Below are positions 9,743 through 21,805 of a stretch of DNA of 64,000 nt, piece after piece. The notes under the pieces were generated by a model. That model worked only from the letters and a program-made list of their open reading frames with translations, searched no databases and was not told the origin of the DNA. The stretch is from Blepharisma japonicum (taxonomy: Eukaryota; Ciliophora; Heterotrichea; Heterotrichida; Blepharismidae). Location: positions 286,345 to 350,344 of the forward strand of contig CATKHK010000048.1 in the NCBI GenBank assembly GCA_949751835.1, in the 5' to 3' direction. Both the position numbers and the translations under genes were made by a program. How positions within the stretch are numbered: the stretch's first letter is position 1; every line of letters starts with the position of its first letter.

Positions 9743-12700
9743 ATGATAATAAGAGGCTCAAGCATAAACCCTAGTTCTTTTATGAGAGTCGATAGCTATA
9801 ATCCTGGCATTGAAAAACTGAGTGAAAAAGCACTTGGAACTGGCATTATCAAGAAAGAGAAAAATTTCAGAAAACATAAGAAAAAGCAGGATTTGGAAAT
9901 GCAAACTTATATAAAATTAACGTCCACAAGTGAACATGATTTTCATACAAAATGAGCGATTCTAATCCTGATCGTAAATTTATACAACATTTTTACAGCA
10001 ACTTATTTCTTAGGGATAAAAGGGTTTCCATCCTCTGTATGGCTTGCTATTGAGATTTCTTTTGAAATTATTCTTTTATGTGATTTTATTTCAAGAAGAA
10101 TTTTAAAAAATTTAGAAGTGTGGAGTCGTATGTGGATGCTTCATGAGAAGTCAACATATTTGCATAATATTTGTTTATTAGTCTCGTCAATACCCTACTC
10201 GTTCTTTTCCTTGATTATGGCTGTAAATTTAGATGGCTGAGGTGTTGCTTTATTTAGGATATTAAAAACTTTAAGGTTTTTCCAATTTTTTACTTTTTTT
10301 GAAAATCAAGAAATTCTGCTCAAAAAAGCATATGGCGGCTTTCTTATGAAAGTATGCAAATACTTGATACTTTTATTAGTAATTTTTCAGTGTACAGGAA
10401 TGCTTCTACTAGTTGTAGCAAGAATTGAAGTTGATAAAAATAATCCTCACAATTGGTTGCAGCCTTGAATTGACGGACACGCCCAAAATTATGAAATTTA
10501 TACAGACGCTATTTATTGAGCAGCTAGTATGTTATCAAGAATTTCTTATAATAGCCCCATCCCAAATACCGCCGGAGAAAAAGTAATTTCTGCGATTATT
10601 ATGATACTTGGGGTTTTTACATGTGCTTTTATTTGTGGATTGATTGTTCATATGCTAATTACAGTTAAAGCAAAAGATTTTGAGACAGAACAAAAGCTAG
10701 AAAGAGCAAAAAAATGGTGCAGACTGCGCCATATAAATTCTCATTTAAAAGTAAGAATTTTGGCTTATTATTACTTTGTAAGGACACAGTTTTCGCATTT
10801 TATTGATTGAGGGTTTTTAGATGAGCTTCCTTTATCATTAAAAAGTGAAATTTCTGTATCAATACATAAAGATATGATTCCTAAAGTCGCAATTTTTGAG
10901 ATGGCTGATCCTTCTTTTGTGCTGTCTATAGTAAGATGTCTAATCCCTAAAGTCTTTATGGCTGGAGACTATATAATTAGACAAGGAGATTATGCAGAAG
11001 ATTTATTCTTTATTAAAATAGGAACAGTGGAAGTGATTGCAGCTGACTCTGAAACGATTATCGCTTATTTAGAAGAAGGGGACTATTTTGGAGAGATTGG
11101 GGTACTATTAGACAAAAGAAGATCACTATCAGTGAGATCTTATAATGCCACCATGATATCATCTATATCAAAAAATGACCTTATGCCTGTGCTTCAAAAT
11201 TACCCTGAATATCATGAATTCTTAAAAAACGTAGCTGAGCAAAGACTAAAAACTACAAATACTGAAGATATTGATTATTTATATGATCTACAAGTTGATG
11301 AGTCGGACTCTGATTCTTCAGACAGCTCTGATGAGAACACAGACCCAAGCTTCGGGACTCATATAGACCATTCAGAAAAAAATTGCATCCAAAGGTTTAT
11401 ATCTGTTGCCAAAACCAACGATGTCCAAGGGTCCTACATTATTGATCCTTTTTCTCGATTTTTTTATATCTGGCTGCTTACCATATCAATTAGTTTTGGG
11501 TTTTATCTTTTTTATATCCCGTTTATAATTGCTTTTGAATATTCTGATTTTGATTTATGGCTAGCGTTTGACATTGTTGCATATGTGATTTATATAATTG
11601 ATATTGCTGTATGTTCGAATACATCTTTATATACAGAACATGGGACTTATAACAGTGATATTGATTCAATAAGAAAAAATTATTTGGAAAATTATTTATT
11701 AATGGATATAATATCGTCGATTCCTATTGATTTTCTCTTAATAGCATTCGACGCACCTCAATATGCATCAGCATTTTTTAAGCTTGTGAGGTTTTTTAAA
11801 GTAAAAAGAATTTGGAATGTATTTGGATTTTTGCAGCAACATATGAAATCTTCTATAATATTAATAACTCTTATTGAGTCAATAACGCTAGTTATATACT
11901 ACGCACATTATGTAGCTTGCATTTCTTTTTATTTAGCGAAATTGCAGTACTGAATTAATCCTAACACTAGGTTTAATAAAGAAAATTTCATCAACCAGTT
12001 TTCTCTTAACAACTATTACGATCCTGATGACACAATTCTAGATATCCCAATTTTCGACCAGTATGTAAACTTACTTTATTTTGGCTACTCTATAGTAACT
12101 CTAGGAGTCTACGGCGACGTCCCAGTCTGCACAACAGCAGAGAAAGTCTTAAATATGATATTTCTAATCGCATCAACCGTTTTAGAAACATTTTTAATTA
12201 GCAGAGCCTGAAATCTTGCAACAAATTACCATAAAAACCACACAGACCACCTAGCTAAAGTCTCTATCATAAAACAATGAATGAGCCATTGCAAGCTTTC
12301 AACTGACCTCCAGCATCGTGTGCTAAATTATTATAATCTTCTATGAACTAAGCTTCAAGGCTGTGACGACGAAGAAATACTTTTAGATCTTCCTGAATCT
12401 CTCAGGACTGATATCAGATATTTCCTATTTGCTGGGCTAACCAAATCAGGGTTTTTCCCTGAAGATGAAAAAGGTGCCATTTTATCTATCATAAGGAGAT
12501 GCAAGCTTTCTATGGTCTGTGGAGGAGAAAGAATAGTCACCGAAGGTGAACTTGGTTTAGAGATGTATTTTATTTTAGAAGGAGAAGTAGAAATTGTGTC
12601 ATCTACAGGGTTTGTGTTTAATACCCTAGGTAGTGGCATGGTTTTTGGAGAAATTGCTCTACTTAAAATAGTTCCTTCTGTTAGAAGCGCAACAGTAAGG

Positions 12701-15700
12701 GCAAAAATTGACACAACATTGGCTATATTGTCTATGAGTGATTTTAATTTCGTTATGAATAATTATCCTGATTTTTCTCAAAAAGTAAGAAGAATTGCTG
12801 CAGATAGAGAAAGAATGAATAGGGTTACTATGCAAAATAACAGCATGAAAGCACTAATTGCATATCAAAATGACTCAGAAATGATTAAATTTACGTCAAT
12901 AGAAAATAAAGAGGAAGAAAAGCCAGAAGATATATCAAATGACCAAGAAGACATGAATGTAACACATGATGCATTGGAAACAAAAAATTTTGCACATGGA
13001 GATGTGCCTGTTTATACATTCCAATTTAACCCACTTCTGGTCAAATTTCATACCTACAAATGGAAGAAGCTTGTGTATTTTATAGTGAATTTTTATAATT
13101 TTGTGTGAATACCACTTCAAATTGCTTTTGAGTACAAATATGAGCATTGGTCGATCAGCTTGGAAATCTGCTCAATGATGATTTATTTAATTTTTGCCAT
13201 ATATTATTGGATGCTATATGATGTGACATCCAAATGCCCGCATTCAGCTGTAAAAAAGAAATTTCCTAACGTCAAGCCTAAAACTGCATTTTGAAAGTCC
13301 GTTCACAATTTATTTTTGTTTCTTCCATTTGCTATGATATTTTCGCTAAGTGAGACGCCAGAGCCAAGATGGATAATAACAATACTTTCAATAATAAGGA
13401 TTACTGGAATTTATTGTGTTGTGGATCTTTTTGATTATTTAAAACATAAAATGAAGTATTTTATCTTTTTAAGGTTTTTAGAAGTAGCTGTGGTTTATTT
13501 TATGGCTAATCACTTATGCGCATGCTTTTTTATCGAAATTGGTAGGAGTGAAGATACAGTTCACTCATGGTTTTATAAGATTTATTTATCAAAAAGCAAC
13601 TTCAGTATACACGATTCACTTTCTAATTCCACAGTTTTGGTTCATGCTTACCATTGGGCCTCTATGGTTATGTCCCATGTAGGATATGGTTATATTACTA
13701 GTGTGTCTCCTTGGGAAAAAGTTTATAACTGTTTTATGTTTCTTATAGGATTTTTTATATTTATTGTGCTATTCGGAGGTGTTTGCTCGCTGATAAAAGA
13801 GCTTATTTCTACTAGGAGATATAAGCTTAAAGATAATTATGAATACGTCAGAGATTTCATCAATAAGAAAAAAGTTGATCAACAATTTATGAAGCAAGTT
13901 AACGATTATTTTAATTATTTATGAAAGGCAAATAAAGGAATAATTGATCAAGATATCCTCAAAAATCTGACCCCTACTCTTATGTCTGATATACAACTTT
14001 ATAGGTATTGGGAAGCTGTTCAAAATTCTCAGTTGTTTAGGAAAAAAGATGGAAAAGTTCATGAACAGCTTGCAAGGACAATGTTTAGACTTTGTTATAC
14101 AGAATTTTATTTAATTGGAGATCCAATTATGCATGGTGGTGAAAGGAATAATGATTTTTTTATCATGCTTGATGGCGAAGCTGATATTATTGATATCAGA
14201 GGTAAAGTTGTTGTAAAAACGCTTAAAACAGGTGACCATTTTGGAGAAATTGGGTCATTTATTCCTGAAATTGCAGTGAGAACTGCTAGTGCAGTTGCAA
14301 TTAAAATTTGCCAGGTAGCCAGGCTAAAAGCTGACCAGCTTGAAATGCTAATGGATGCATTTCCTGAATGATATGAATCTATGCAACAACTAGCTGAAAA
14401 AAGGCTAAAAGAAACTTTTTGTGCAGAAAACGTTGAAGAAGCCATCTCACGATTTGATAAAATTGCTAAAAAAATTTCAAACGACCCAAGCACAGCCAAA
14501 AAGTACCAAAAAAGAACAGAAAAATTAATGGCACCAAAAATTTCAAAAATACTATCAATAGAACCAAGCAATAGATGAATGAATTTAACTCTATTACATA
14601 TGGCAACTCTAATATACACAGCATTTGCCCTTCCTCTTGAAGTATGCTTCAATATGAAACTAAACTATTTTCTTTATACAATGGAAGTTATTTGTGTTTC
14701 AGAATCAATCATATTTTTTGCAATAATATCAAAATACACCATATTTTCAAGGAAAAAGAAAAATGATGAAGAAATGGATATTGAGCATCATAAGCATTTT
14801 TTAATTTTCGACATATTGGGAATGTCTCCTTTTAACTTGATATTCGATCAAATGAGAATTGATCACCCATTTTACCTAATTATTTTGCTAAGATTATTAA
14901 GGATTGTTTCAGTGTTTAGGCTTCAATCATTATTTTCGAAGATGGAAATGCAGTGGAGGCATATATCGTTTATTTTAAATTGCATTAAAGCAACGGTTAT
15001 TGCAGTCATTTTTATTCATTGGCTAAGCTGCTTGTGGTACTTTATGAATTGGCAAGAAGAAGGATATTCCTGGGCTGAGTCTAATCATCTCGAAGACTCT
15101 ACAACGTGAAATAAGACCTCATTTTCTTATTTTTATATACTAAATATCCTCACCCTAACTGGCTATTCTTTTATGCAAGAAGCCAACGATACTGAAAGAG
15201 TCGTTACAATAATCCTGATTTTCATTGGAGATATGCTTATTGCTATGCTTTTCGGGTTCATGGCAACTGTCATTGAATCTCACAAATCTGAGCTGCAAGA
15301 CTACATTAAAAAGCTGAGCTCTCCATTTAGTGTGACGAATAATTCTGAAAAATCAGAGCAGCTAATGAAAAAACTCAAGTCGTTTTATGCATTTTCTACA
15401 TCTCTAAGTCAAGTGCATGGGCCAATTGATTTTAGTCAGTTGTACATGTATTTGCCATCGAATATTGTAAATTCAATAATTTACGAATGTAATAAGTCAA
15501 TTCTTAAAGAAGTGACATATCTTCAGCTAACAGATTCAACAGAGTTGTATGAAAGTTTGGCTATGCTGCTTAAGCCAAGATTATTTTTACCAGAAGATTA
15601 TATCATTTATCATTATGATTTTGGCAGCGAAATGTTCTTTATTATAGAAGGATCTGTTGAAATACGGTCATTAGACGGCAAAAAAACAATAAAAACGCTC

Positions 15701-16234
15701 TCCAAAGGCTCTGTAGTTGGAGATATCGAACTAATTACTGATGAAAAGCCTTTTTACTCGGTCGTTGCTAAAACTTTATGTTTAAGCTATTATGTATGTA
15801 AAACTGATTTTCATAAATTGGTGAGTCAGTTTCCTGATATTTCTGAGCAAATTCAGCAAGAAACAGAAAAACTGAGGAGGGAAAGAACAGATTTAAATGT
15901 AATTATTGAGCAAGATTCTTGTATAGAAGAAGATGGATCCCCAACTGTAAACTGCCAAGATGTTATCAATTCTATGACTATATATAAGTTAGTGAATTTC
16001 CCTATTATTCAAGAAGCAAGCGACACAAACTGAATTGGAGCTTATTCAGGCCTCAAAAACTTAAATTCGCAGACGATCAAAAAATCCGGCACACTAGCGA
16101 TAACGAAAAAATTATCAAAAAGAAGACCGCATTATTCAAGAGAAAATAAGAGAAGGTTTAGCAGAGAATCTATTGGAAAAGAAATCATGATATCAGAGCT
16201 TTCATCAATTTCTATTAAAACAGATAAGCCTTAA
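9743..16234 (+). CDS. Four-repeat cyclic-nucleotide-gated channel (CNGK-like)
   Basis: One 2163-residue frame, no intron needed, with about fifteen TGA codons as Trp; all fragments are in the same frame. Four units, each with six membrane helices, a pore loop and a C-terminal cyclic-nucleotide-binding domain. Binding-domain phosphate cassettes: FGEIGVLLDKRRSLSVRS (about residue 450), FGEIALL..PSVRSATVRA (967), FGEIGSF..VRTASAVA (1499), and a degenerate VGDIELI..FYSVVAK (1992) lacking the cAMP/cGMP-contacting Arg. Pore filters differ: ISYNS, VYGD, VGYGY, TGYSF. S4 helices carry few positive charges (RILKTLRFFQ; KLVRFFKVKR). A single-chain channel with four CNBDs is the layout of CNGK, the cGMP-gated K+ channel of sea-urchin and fish sperm flagella. 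A ciliary membrane role is inferred from this and from the flanking ciliary genes. Confidence 0.9.
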
Positions 16235-16480
16235 ATAGTTGAATTTTTTATATATTTAAATCTAAGAATTTATGATGGATATTGGGAATATACTATTAAA
16301 TGTCCCTTGAAGTAAAAGCTTTAATAAATTAATTTAAGAAAGAAAATAATTTTTAGCATAGAAATTTCAGAATTATCCCTGATTTATATACAAAAAAGTA
16401 AAATAAATCAAATAATCTAAACCCGCTTTATTCAAAATTCACGATTTAAGTGATAAACTCTCCATAACTGCCATTAATAA

Positions 16481-17926
16481 ATGGGAGGCAAAGGCAAAGG
16501 AGGCAAAGGAGCCAAAGGGGGTAAAGGCAAAGGAGGCAAAGGCAAAGGCAAAAAAGGTGGTGAAGCAGAAGCTCGCCGCAAGGCAGAAGCAGTCGAAGAC
16601 ATAGAAAGCGAAGAATACAAAACCAACCTCATGCTGGAGCTCGCAGAGCTCCAAGAAGAAGCCAAAACAGAGAACGGCTTTGCATCTCTTTACCAGCAAG
16701 AAAGAGAGCGCATCAACTACTTCTGGATGGCTGAAAAGAAGCTCCTTGAAGAGAAACAAGCCGATTTTCGCAATAAAGAATGAAGCCTCCAAGAGCTTCG
16801 AGAAAAGCACGACATTGAAATCAACGTCTGCAAACAAAGGGTCAAGCACTTGCTATTTGCATCTCTTGACAACTTAACTGAAGAGAAAACTCAAGCTGAA
16901 ATGGGCCTGAAAAACTCAGAAGATGAGCATAGGCTAAAACAGAGAGAGCTTAAATATGACGTAAGAGCACTTAAAGTACAAGAAAAAGAAAAAGAGGTCT
17001 GTCAAGATGATTATTTAAGATCACTTAAAAAAGATGAGGACAAAAAGAAAATGGAGCTAAGGCATGAGTTCGAAAGACAAGCTATTGACTTAAAAGACAA
17101 ATACACAGAAAAAATGAACAGGCTTAGGATTGATATGGAAGAAAAAAAGAAAAGGATCATTGAACAAATTGAAGCTAAAATGAATGCAGCCATCAAAGAT
17201 TTGACCAAAACACACCAGCAAAAGCTGCTTGATATCCAAAATTACTACAAAAATATAACAGACTCAAATATTTCTCACATAAAGCAGCTGCAAGAAGACG
17301 TGGTTAGGCTTAGAAAACTAGAGGTAGCTGACTTAAAAACCCTACACAAGCTTCAATATGAAAATAAACATTTCGTGAACCCTCTAAAAGAAACTCAACT
17401 AAAAGTCGAAGAAAAGAAAAAGGAACTTGAACAATATTTAAAAGACAAAGAAGAACTCCATACCACATTTAAGCGTATTACAGACATTGAAGAAGAAATC
17501 AGAAACTGGACCTGGGAATATGAAGTTTTACTACAAGAGCACGATTATATAATGAAAGAAAGAGACGAAATCTATACAAGATTCCAAGACTCCATATTAG
17601 AAGTTCAACAAAAAGTCGGCTTACGAAATTTAATTCTAGAAAAGAAATTAGAAACAATCCAAGAAACACTTGAAGCTAAAAATGTTCAGCTTTATCAAAT
17701 TTTGCAATCAGCCCAGCTTAGACCAGAAGCGATTGCAATGGTCACTTCTTCCTTAGAAGACGTAGAAAATTCTAAAAATGAACAAATCGCTGCAATTCAA
17801 ACTGAGCTGAAGAAAATAAGAGAAGCACACAGCAATATGGTGAAAACTTATGAAGGGAAGCTTTTTGAGTTTGGAATTCCAGTTGAGGAGCTTGGCTTTG
17901 ATCCTCTTGTCCCTGCTAATGTTTAA
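16481..17926 (+). CDS. DRC4: DRC4/GAS8, nexin-dynein regulatory complex subunit
   Basis: 481 residues in one frame with TGA at 16781 as Trp. Starts with a Gly/Lys-rich tract (MGGKGKGGKGAKGGKGKG), then continuous coiled coil. Diagnostic family segments: ERERINYFWMAEKKLLEEKQ, KQRVKHLLF, DVRALKVQEKE, HEFERQ, LLDIQNYYKNIT, NWTWEYEVLLQEHDYI, QQKVGLRNLILEKKLE, and KTYEGKLFEFGIP..ELGFDPL at the C-terminus. Length equals that of human GAS8 (478 aa). DRC4 (PF2 in Chlamydomonas, trypanin in trypanosomes) is a core linker of the nexin-dynein regulatory complex between outer doublets and controls ciliary beating. Followed 22 bp later by the UCH gene on the same strand. Confidence 0.96.
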
Positions 17927-17948
17927 AATAATTCTTGTTTAATAAAAA

Positions 17949-18560
17949 ATGAATTGGCCAGCATTAGAAAGCGATCCTGAAATTTTTACTCAATATTTTC
18001 GGACTATTGGACTTAGTAGTCAGTGGGAATTTTTTGAAATTTTTTCTTTTGATGAAGAAATAGAAGGAAGTGCGATACTTTTGGCTTATAAATTTTATGA
18101 GCAAGGCTCTATATTTGAAGGAGAGCCAATTCAATTGGAAAATTTTATAAAACAAACATCTGTATTAGACAATGCGTGCGGGTTAATTGCAGCATTACAT
18201 GGAATTTTTGCTGCAAATGCAGATCTTGAAGAAGGGAGCATATTATTTGAGATAAAATCACAGATTGCTAATAAAAGTCCTTTAGAAGCTGCTGAGGTAG
18301 TTATTAATAATCAAGCTTTGCATGATATTCATTTACAGTTTGCAGCGGAAGGGCAGTCAGAAATAACTGACTGTCCAAATTATCATTTTGTAGTGGTTTT
18401 GCCTGGATTTATATTATATGATGGAATAAAAAATAGCCCGATTCGACTGCCATGTGAAGGGAGCTTGTGTATGGGATTTTTTAATTTAGTGAAACAGTTT
18501 ATTGAAGCTGAAAGAATTTCTGAGGATATGAATATGATGGTTCTTAAAAGAATTAGTTAA
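17949..18560 (+). CDS. Ubiquitin C-terminal hydrolase, UCH (C12) family
   Basis: 203 residues, no TGA and no intron. N-terminus MNWPALESDPEIFTQYFRTI corresponds to the W.PLE..P....F...LG start of UCHL1/UCHL3. Catalytic residues are visible: oxyanion Gln69 in FIKQT, nucleophile Cys77 in DNACGLIAALHG, His146 in NYHFVVVL and Asp158 in LYDGIKN. The Gln-Cys spacing is two residues longer than in UCHL3 (KQTSVLDNAC against KQTISNAC). Family enzymes release ubiquitin from small adducts and precursors in the cytosol. Size is close to the 223-230 aa of animal UCHL1/L3. It starts only 22 bp after the DRC4 stop. Confidence 0.9.
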   Translation: MNWPALESDPEIFTQYFRTIGLSSQWEFFEIFSFDEEIEGSAILLAYKFYEQGSIFEGEPIQLENFIKQTSVLDNACGLIAALHGIFAANADLEEGSILFEIKSQIANKSPLEAAEVVINNQALHDIHLQFAAEGQSEITDCPNYHFVVVLPGFILYDGIKNSPIRLPCEGSLCMGFFNLVKQFIEAERISEDMNMMVLKRIS

Positions 18561-18723
18561 AAATTTATCCCATAAAATTCCACAATAAAGATATTTAATA
18601 AATATTAATAAAATTTATTTATATAAATATAATTGAATTTCGTTTTTTATCAATTCCAAAAATGTCAAGGTTTTATTAACCAATCTATTTTTCACACAAA
18701 TTTAAGTAAAAATCTTATTAGAA

Positions 18724-19872
18724 TTAGATCAAATTACCTCTTCTTTCTTGCTCTTGTTCCAATGATTCAAATAGGGCTTTAAAATTTCCAATTCCGAATC
18801 CATTGTTATTATGTCTTTGAATAATTTCATAAAACAGAGTAGGTCTGTCTTCTACTGGTTTTGTGAAAATCTGAAGTAAATACCCACGGTCGTCAAAGTC
18901 AACCAAAATATGAAGGTCTTCAATTCTTTTTAAGTCTTCTTCAATTTGTACCGCAGAATGCGCAAGTCTTTTTCTTAAGCTATCATAATATTTAGGAGGA
19001 ACTTCTAAGAATTCCACACCTCTAGCCCTTAAGGTGCTTATTACTGAAATAATATCATTGACTTTTAAGGCAATATGTTGTACGCCTGCTCCACCATAAT
19101 ATTCGACATATTCTTGGATTTGACTTTTTCTAAGTCCATCAGCAGGCTCATTAATAGGCATTTTGATCACTTCATCCCAATCAGCAACCACAACAGACCT
19201 TAATGCTGAATAATCGGTATGGATTACAGACTCATCAGCAGACCAATATCGATGAAATTCTAGATATTTCTCATACCATTCTACTGTAGGAGTCATATCG
19301 CCACCAGGCTGATTTCCTACAACATGATCAATAATGTCATAATTTACCTGAGGAAAGGCAGAGTTTAATGGATCATCTTTTGTGATTGCTCTGAAGCCAG
19401 GCAAAAAGGGTCCTGTATAGTCGACATTTTGGACTAATGTGTGAACAGTGTCTCCATAAGTCTGGAGAGACGCTATTATAACAGATCCAAATTGATCTTG
19501 TAAAACCTGTGGCTCACGGAAGCTTTTACAGCCTTTAGCTATCGCTTTCTCATACATCCCTCTTGCGTCACTTACACTAAAGGCAATGTCTTGAACTCCA
19601 TCACTATGCTTGCCAACGTGACGGTTCACTTCATTGTCTTCAGGAGTGAGAGCTGAGGTAAAAGCGATGACTACATGGTTGCTTCGGACGACATTGGTAC
19701 AGAATTTTTGGTTTCCTGTTTCCAATCCTTCATAGGCAACCGGAGAAAACCCAAAGCGAGATGTGTAGAACGAAGCGGCTTGCTTTGAGTTGGAGACGTA
19801 AAAACGAACGTGATGGAAACCATAGAATTCGCCAAGATCTGGACGCGTTTCTTGCTTGTCGTAATAAGTCAT
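18724..19872 (-). CDS. HPD: 4-hydroxyphenylpyruvate dioxygenase
   Basis: 382 residues, full length, no TGA. Two vicinal-oxygen-chelate halves: N-terminal GFHHVRFYVSNSKQAASFY and C-terminal IDHVVGNQP..M, with the ternary Fe(II) ligands in IDHVV (His), GVQHIALKV (His) and LFYEIIQRH (Glu). The C-terminal gate helix NGFGIGNFKALFESLEQEQ is present. The enzyme converts 4-hydroxyphenylpyruvate to homogentisate in tyrosine breakdown. Animal HPD is 393 aa, so this is complete. Base composition is less AT-rich than its flanks, and lack of TGA fits few Trp sites (all TGG). Confidence 0.97.
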   Translation of the reverse strand: MTYYDKQETRPDLGEFYGFHHVRFYVSNSKQAASFYTSRFGFSPVAYEGLETGNQKFCTNVVRSNHVVIAFTSALTPEDNEVNRHVGKHSDGVQDIAFSVSDARGMYEKAIAKGCKSFREPQVLQDQFGSVIIASLQTYGDTVHTLVQNVDYTGPFLPGFRAITKDDPLNSAFPQVNYDIIDHVVGNQPGGDMTPTVEWYEKYLEFHRYWSADESVIHTDYSALRSVVVADWDEVIKMPINEPADGLRKSQIQEYVEYYGGAGVQHIALKVNDIISVISTLRARGVEFLEVPPKYYDSLRKRLAHSAVQIEEDLKRIEDLHILVDFDDRGYLLQIFTKPVEDRPTLFYEIIQRHNNNGFGIGNFKALFESLEQEQERRGNLI

Positions 19873-20427
19873 TTTTTATTATAAGGCCCGAGCCATAAGA
19901 TTTCTAGATTAAGATATAGAGCCATAAATGGGGTGAATATTTTAAAAATTAAGAAAATAAGCTGGAAATTTGGGGAAATGTAAGCGAAAATAAGGATTTA
20001 AATGGAAAAATTGGAGAATTAAATGTAGATTTATTCGACAGATTGAATTATTAATTAAAAAATTTAGGTTATAAAAATAATTAATTTTGTGTAATTAATT
20101 AAAATTTGATGATTAAAGGTGAACGAGCAATAAAAATAGATTTTAAAAAATAAATAAAATAATTTATTTTATTTTAAATAAAGAATTATATATCTTAATC
20201 CATTTTAAAGATAATCTGAGGAAGCAATTTACATAATTTAAGATTTTATTGTCATAATTTTCTTTTGATTGAGTATTTATCAAATTATATTCAATTATAA
20301 TCAAATCATATCATTGTTAAATTGAAATTTTTATTTGGATTTGGATTTGATAAAACAAAATTAAACTCCTAAATCATAAAATAAGTTTTACTAAATAATT
20401 TATTAATAGCAATATTAGCGCTCTTTA
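19873..20427. other. Intergenic, AT-rich
   Basis: 555 bp of very AT-rich sequence between two minus-strand genes, with runs such as aaaataaataaaataatttattttatttt that could form weak hairpins. No ORF or relic could be recognised. Confidence 0.6.
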
Positions 20428-21456
20428 TTAGAGTCCTTTAATCTTCTCTTTTTGATAATTCGATATAAATTCCCTTATATTGCTTATTTCTTTTACTGCT
20501 TTTTCTAAAGCCCTAACAGCAGAATCTGGTGACTGATTTGAATCAACGTGAACTTGACACGTTAAGAGAATTGCGGCTAAACTTACTTCTCCTTGTGACT
20601 GAAACCAATTAATAAAGCTTGATAGCTGAGATAACTCAGATGCTATCTGAAATGAATATTTCATTAGTTCTTCCATTCGAGTTTCTTTGATTTGATTTTT
20701 TAAGCTATCGTTTTCTTTTGTAAGTTGAGTATGAATGTCTTGGATTTTTGAAATCTGTGATTTAAGAAATGCAATTTCTAATCTCGTCTGGGTGTCATTG
20801 GTGAGCTTTTCGTTCATGTCTTCTTCGAGATTTAGCATTTGAAACTCAAACATTTTTTTTTCTTTGGCATAGCGAGAAGCTATTTCTTTTTCTTGGAGCT
20901 TAAGCTTATTTTCAAGTGCTTTTATTGTCTCATCTTTATTTTTTTCGCTCTTTTCTGAGCAGATTCCTTGATTTACGAGTAACTTATTGAATTGATTTTC
21001 ATTTTCTTTTATTAATTTTTCTATGTAAACAATTTTTTCATCTTTTTCTCTAATTTCTTTCTTTAATTTTGATATAGTTAATCTCAAATTTGTGATTAAA
21101 TCATTAGCTTCCTCTATTATAGCTAAGTGCTTGCAATCACAACTTGATGGATTTTCATATGATTTCTGAGTCGAAGTTTCAGAATTTCCATCAAAACTAT
21201 TTTTTTTTAGGCTATTTAAATTTTTCACAGAAATGGGACTCTCAAACTTAGAAAGTGCTGAGCTAAGAATTTTCATCTTTTGGATAGGGCTTAATTCGTT
21301 GCGACTCTTTATTTGTGGGCTTAGGTGAGAAGTCTTTAATGCTGACCCAGGAGGAGAATGAGGGTCATATTTGTTTGTGCTTTGGAATTTTGGTGAAAAG
21401 GTTAAACTTAAGTCAAGCCTTGTGATGTCCTTTTTAGGTTTATGAGCAGTAGTCAT
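20428..21456 (-). CDS. Coiled-coil protein, unknown
   Basis: 342 residues in one uninterrupted frame. Residues 1-110 are Ser/Pro/Lys-rich and probably disordered (HSPPGSALKTSHLSPQIKS). Residues about 110-270 form a long coiled coil with regular heptads (TISKLKKEIREKDEKIVYIE), and the C-terminal 70 residues look globular and helical. Many SP sites (SPKF, SPQ, SPIQ) could be CDK or MAP-kinase targets. No family recognised; centrosomal or cytoskeletal scaffolds have this make-up, but so do many others. Confidence 0.75.
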   Translation of the reverse strand: MTTAHKPKKDITRLDLSLTFSPKFQSTNKYDPHSPPGSALKTSHLSPQIKSRNELSPIQKMKILSSALSKFESPISVKNLNSLKKNSFDGNSETSTQKSYENPSSCDCKHLAIIEEANDLITNLRLTISKLKKEIREKDEKIVYIEKLIKENENQFNKLLVNQGICSEKSEKNKDETIKALENKLKLQEKEIASRYAKEKKMFEFQMLNLEEDMNEKLTNDTQTRLEIAFLKSQISKIQDIHTQLTKENDSLKNQIKETRMEELMKYSFQIASELSQLSSFINWFQSQGEVSLAAILLTCQVHVDSNQSPDSAVRALEKAVKEISNIREFISNYQKEKIKGL

Positions 21457-21805
21457 TTTTAATATATGGATATAAATATTTTTAAATATGGGAAATAATT
21501 TCTTAATTAGCGAGTTTTAATACAAAACCTAATCTAAATATTTAGAAATAAACATATTGCTTTTTTACTGAAATTCTTGTAGGTAATTATTGCATTTGCG
21601 TTTAATTAACAATAGATTCTGCTCTTATTCACAAATAAGTGAATTATTTTTAAAAATTAATAATGGTCTTACTTCACAGGATATTTTACTCCTTTAATTA
21701 TATATTTAACTAAAAACATGAATTATGCACTTTTGCATAAATTTTAAGCCTTTTTTTGTGAAATTTTATATATTCTAATTTATTAAATATAATAATTTAC
21801 CCAAG
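21457..21805. other. Intergenic, divergent promoter region
   Basis: 349 bp between the divergent coiled-coil and CPSF30 genes, so it should carry both promoters. AT-rich with no motif I can name. Confidence 0.55.
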
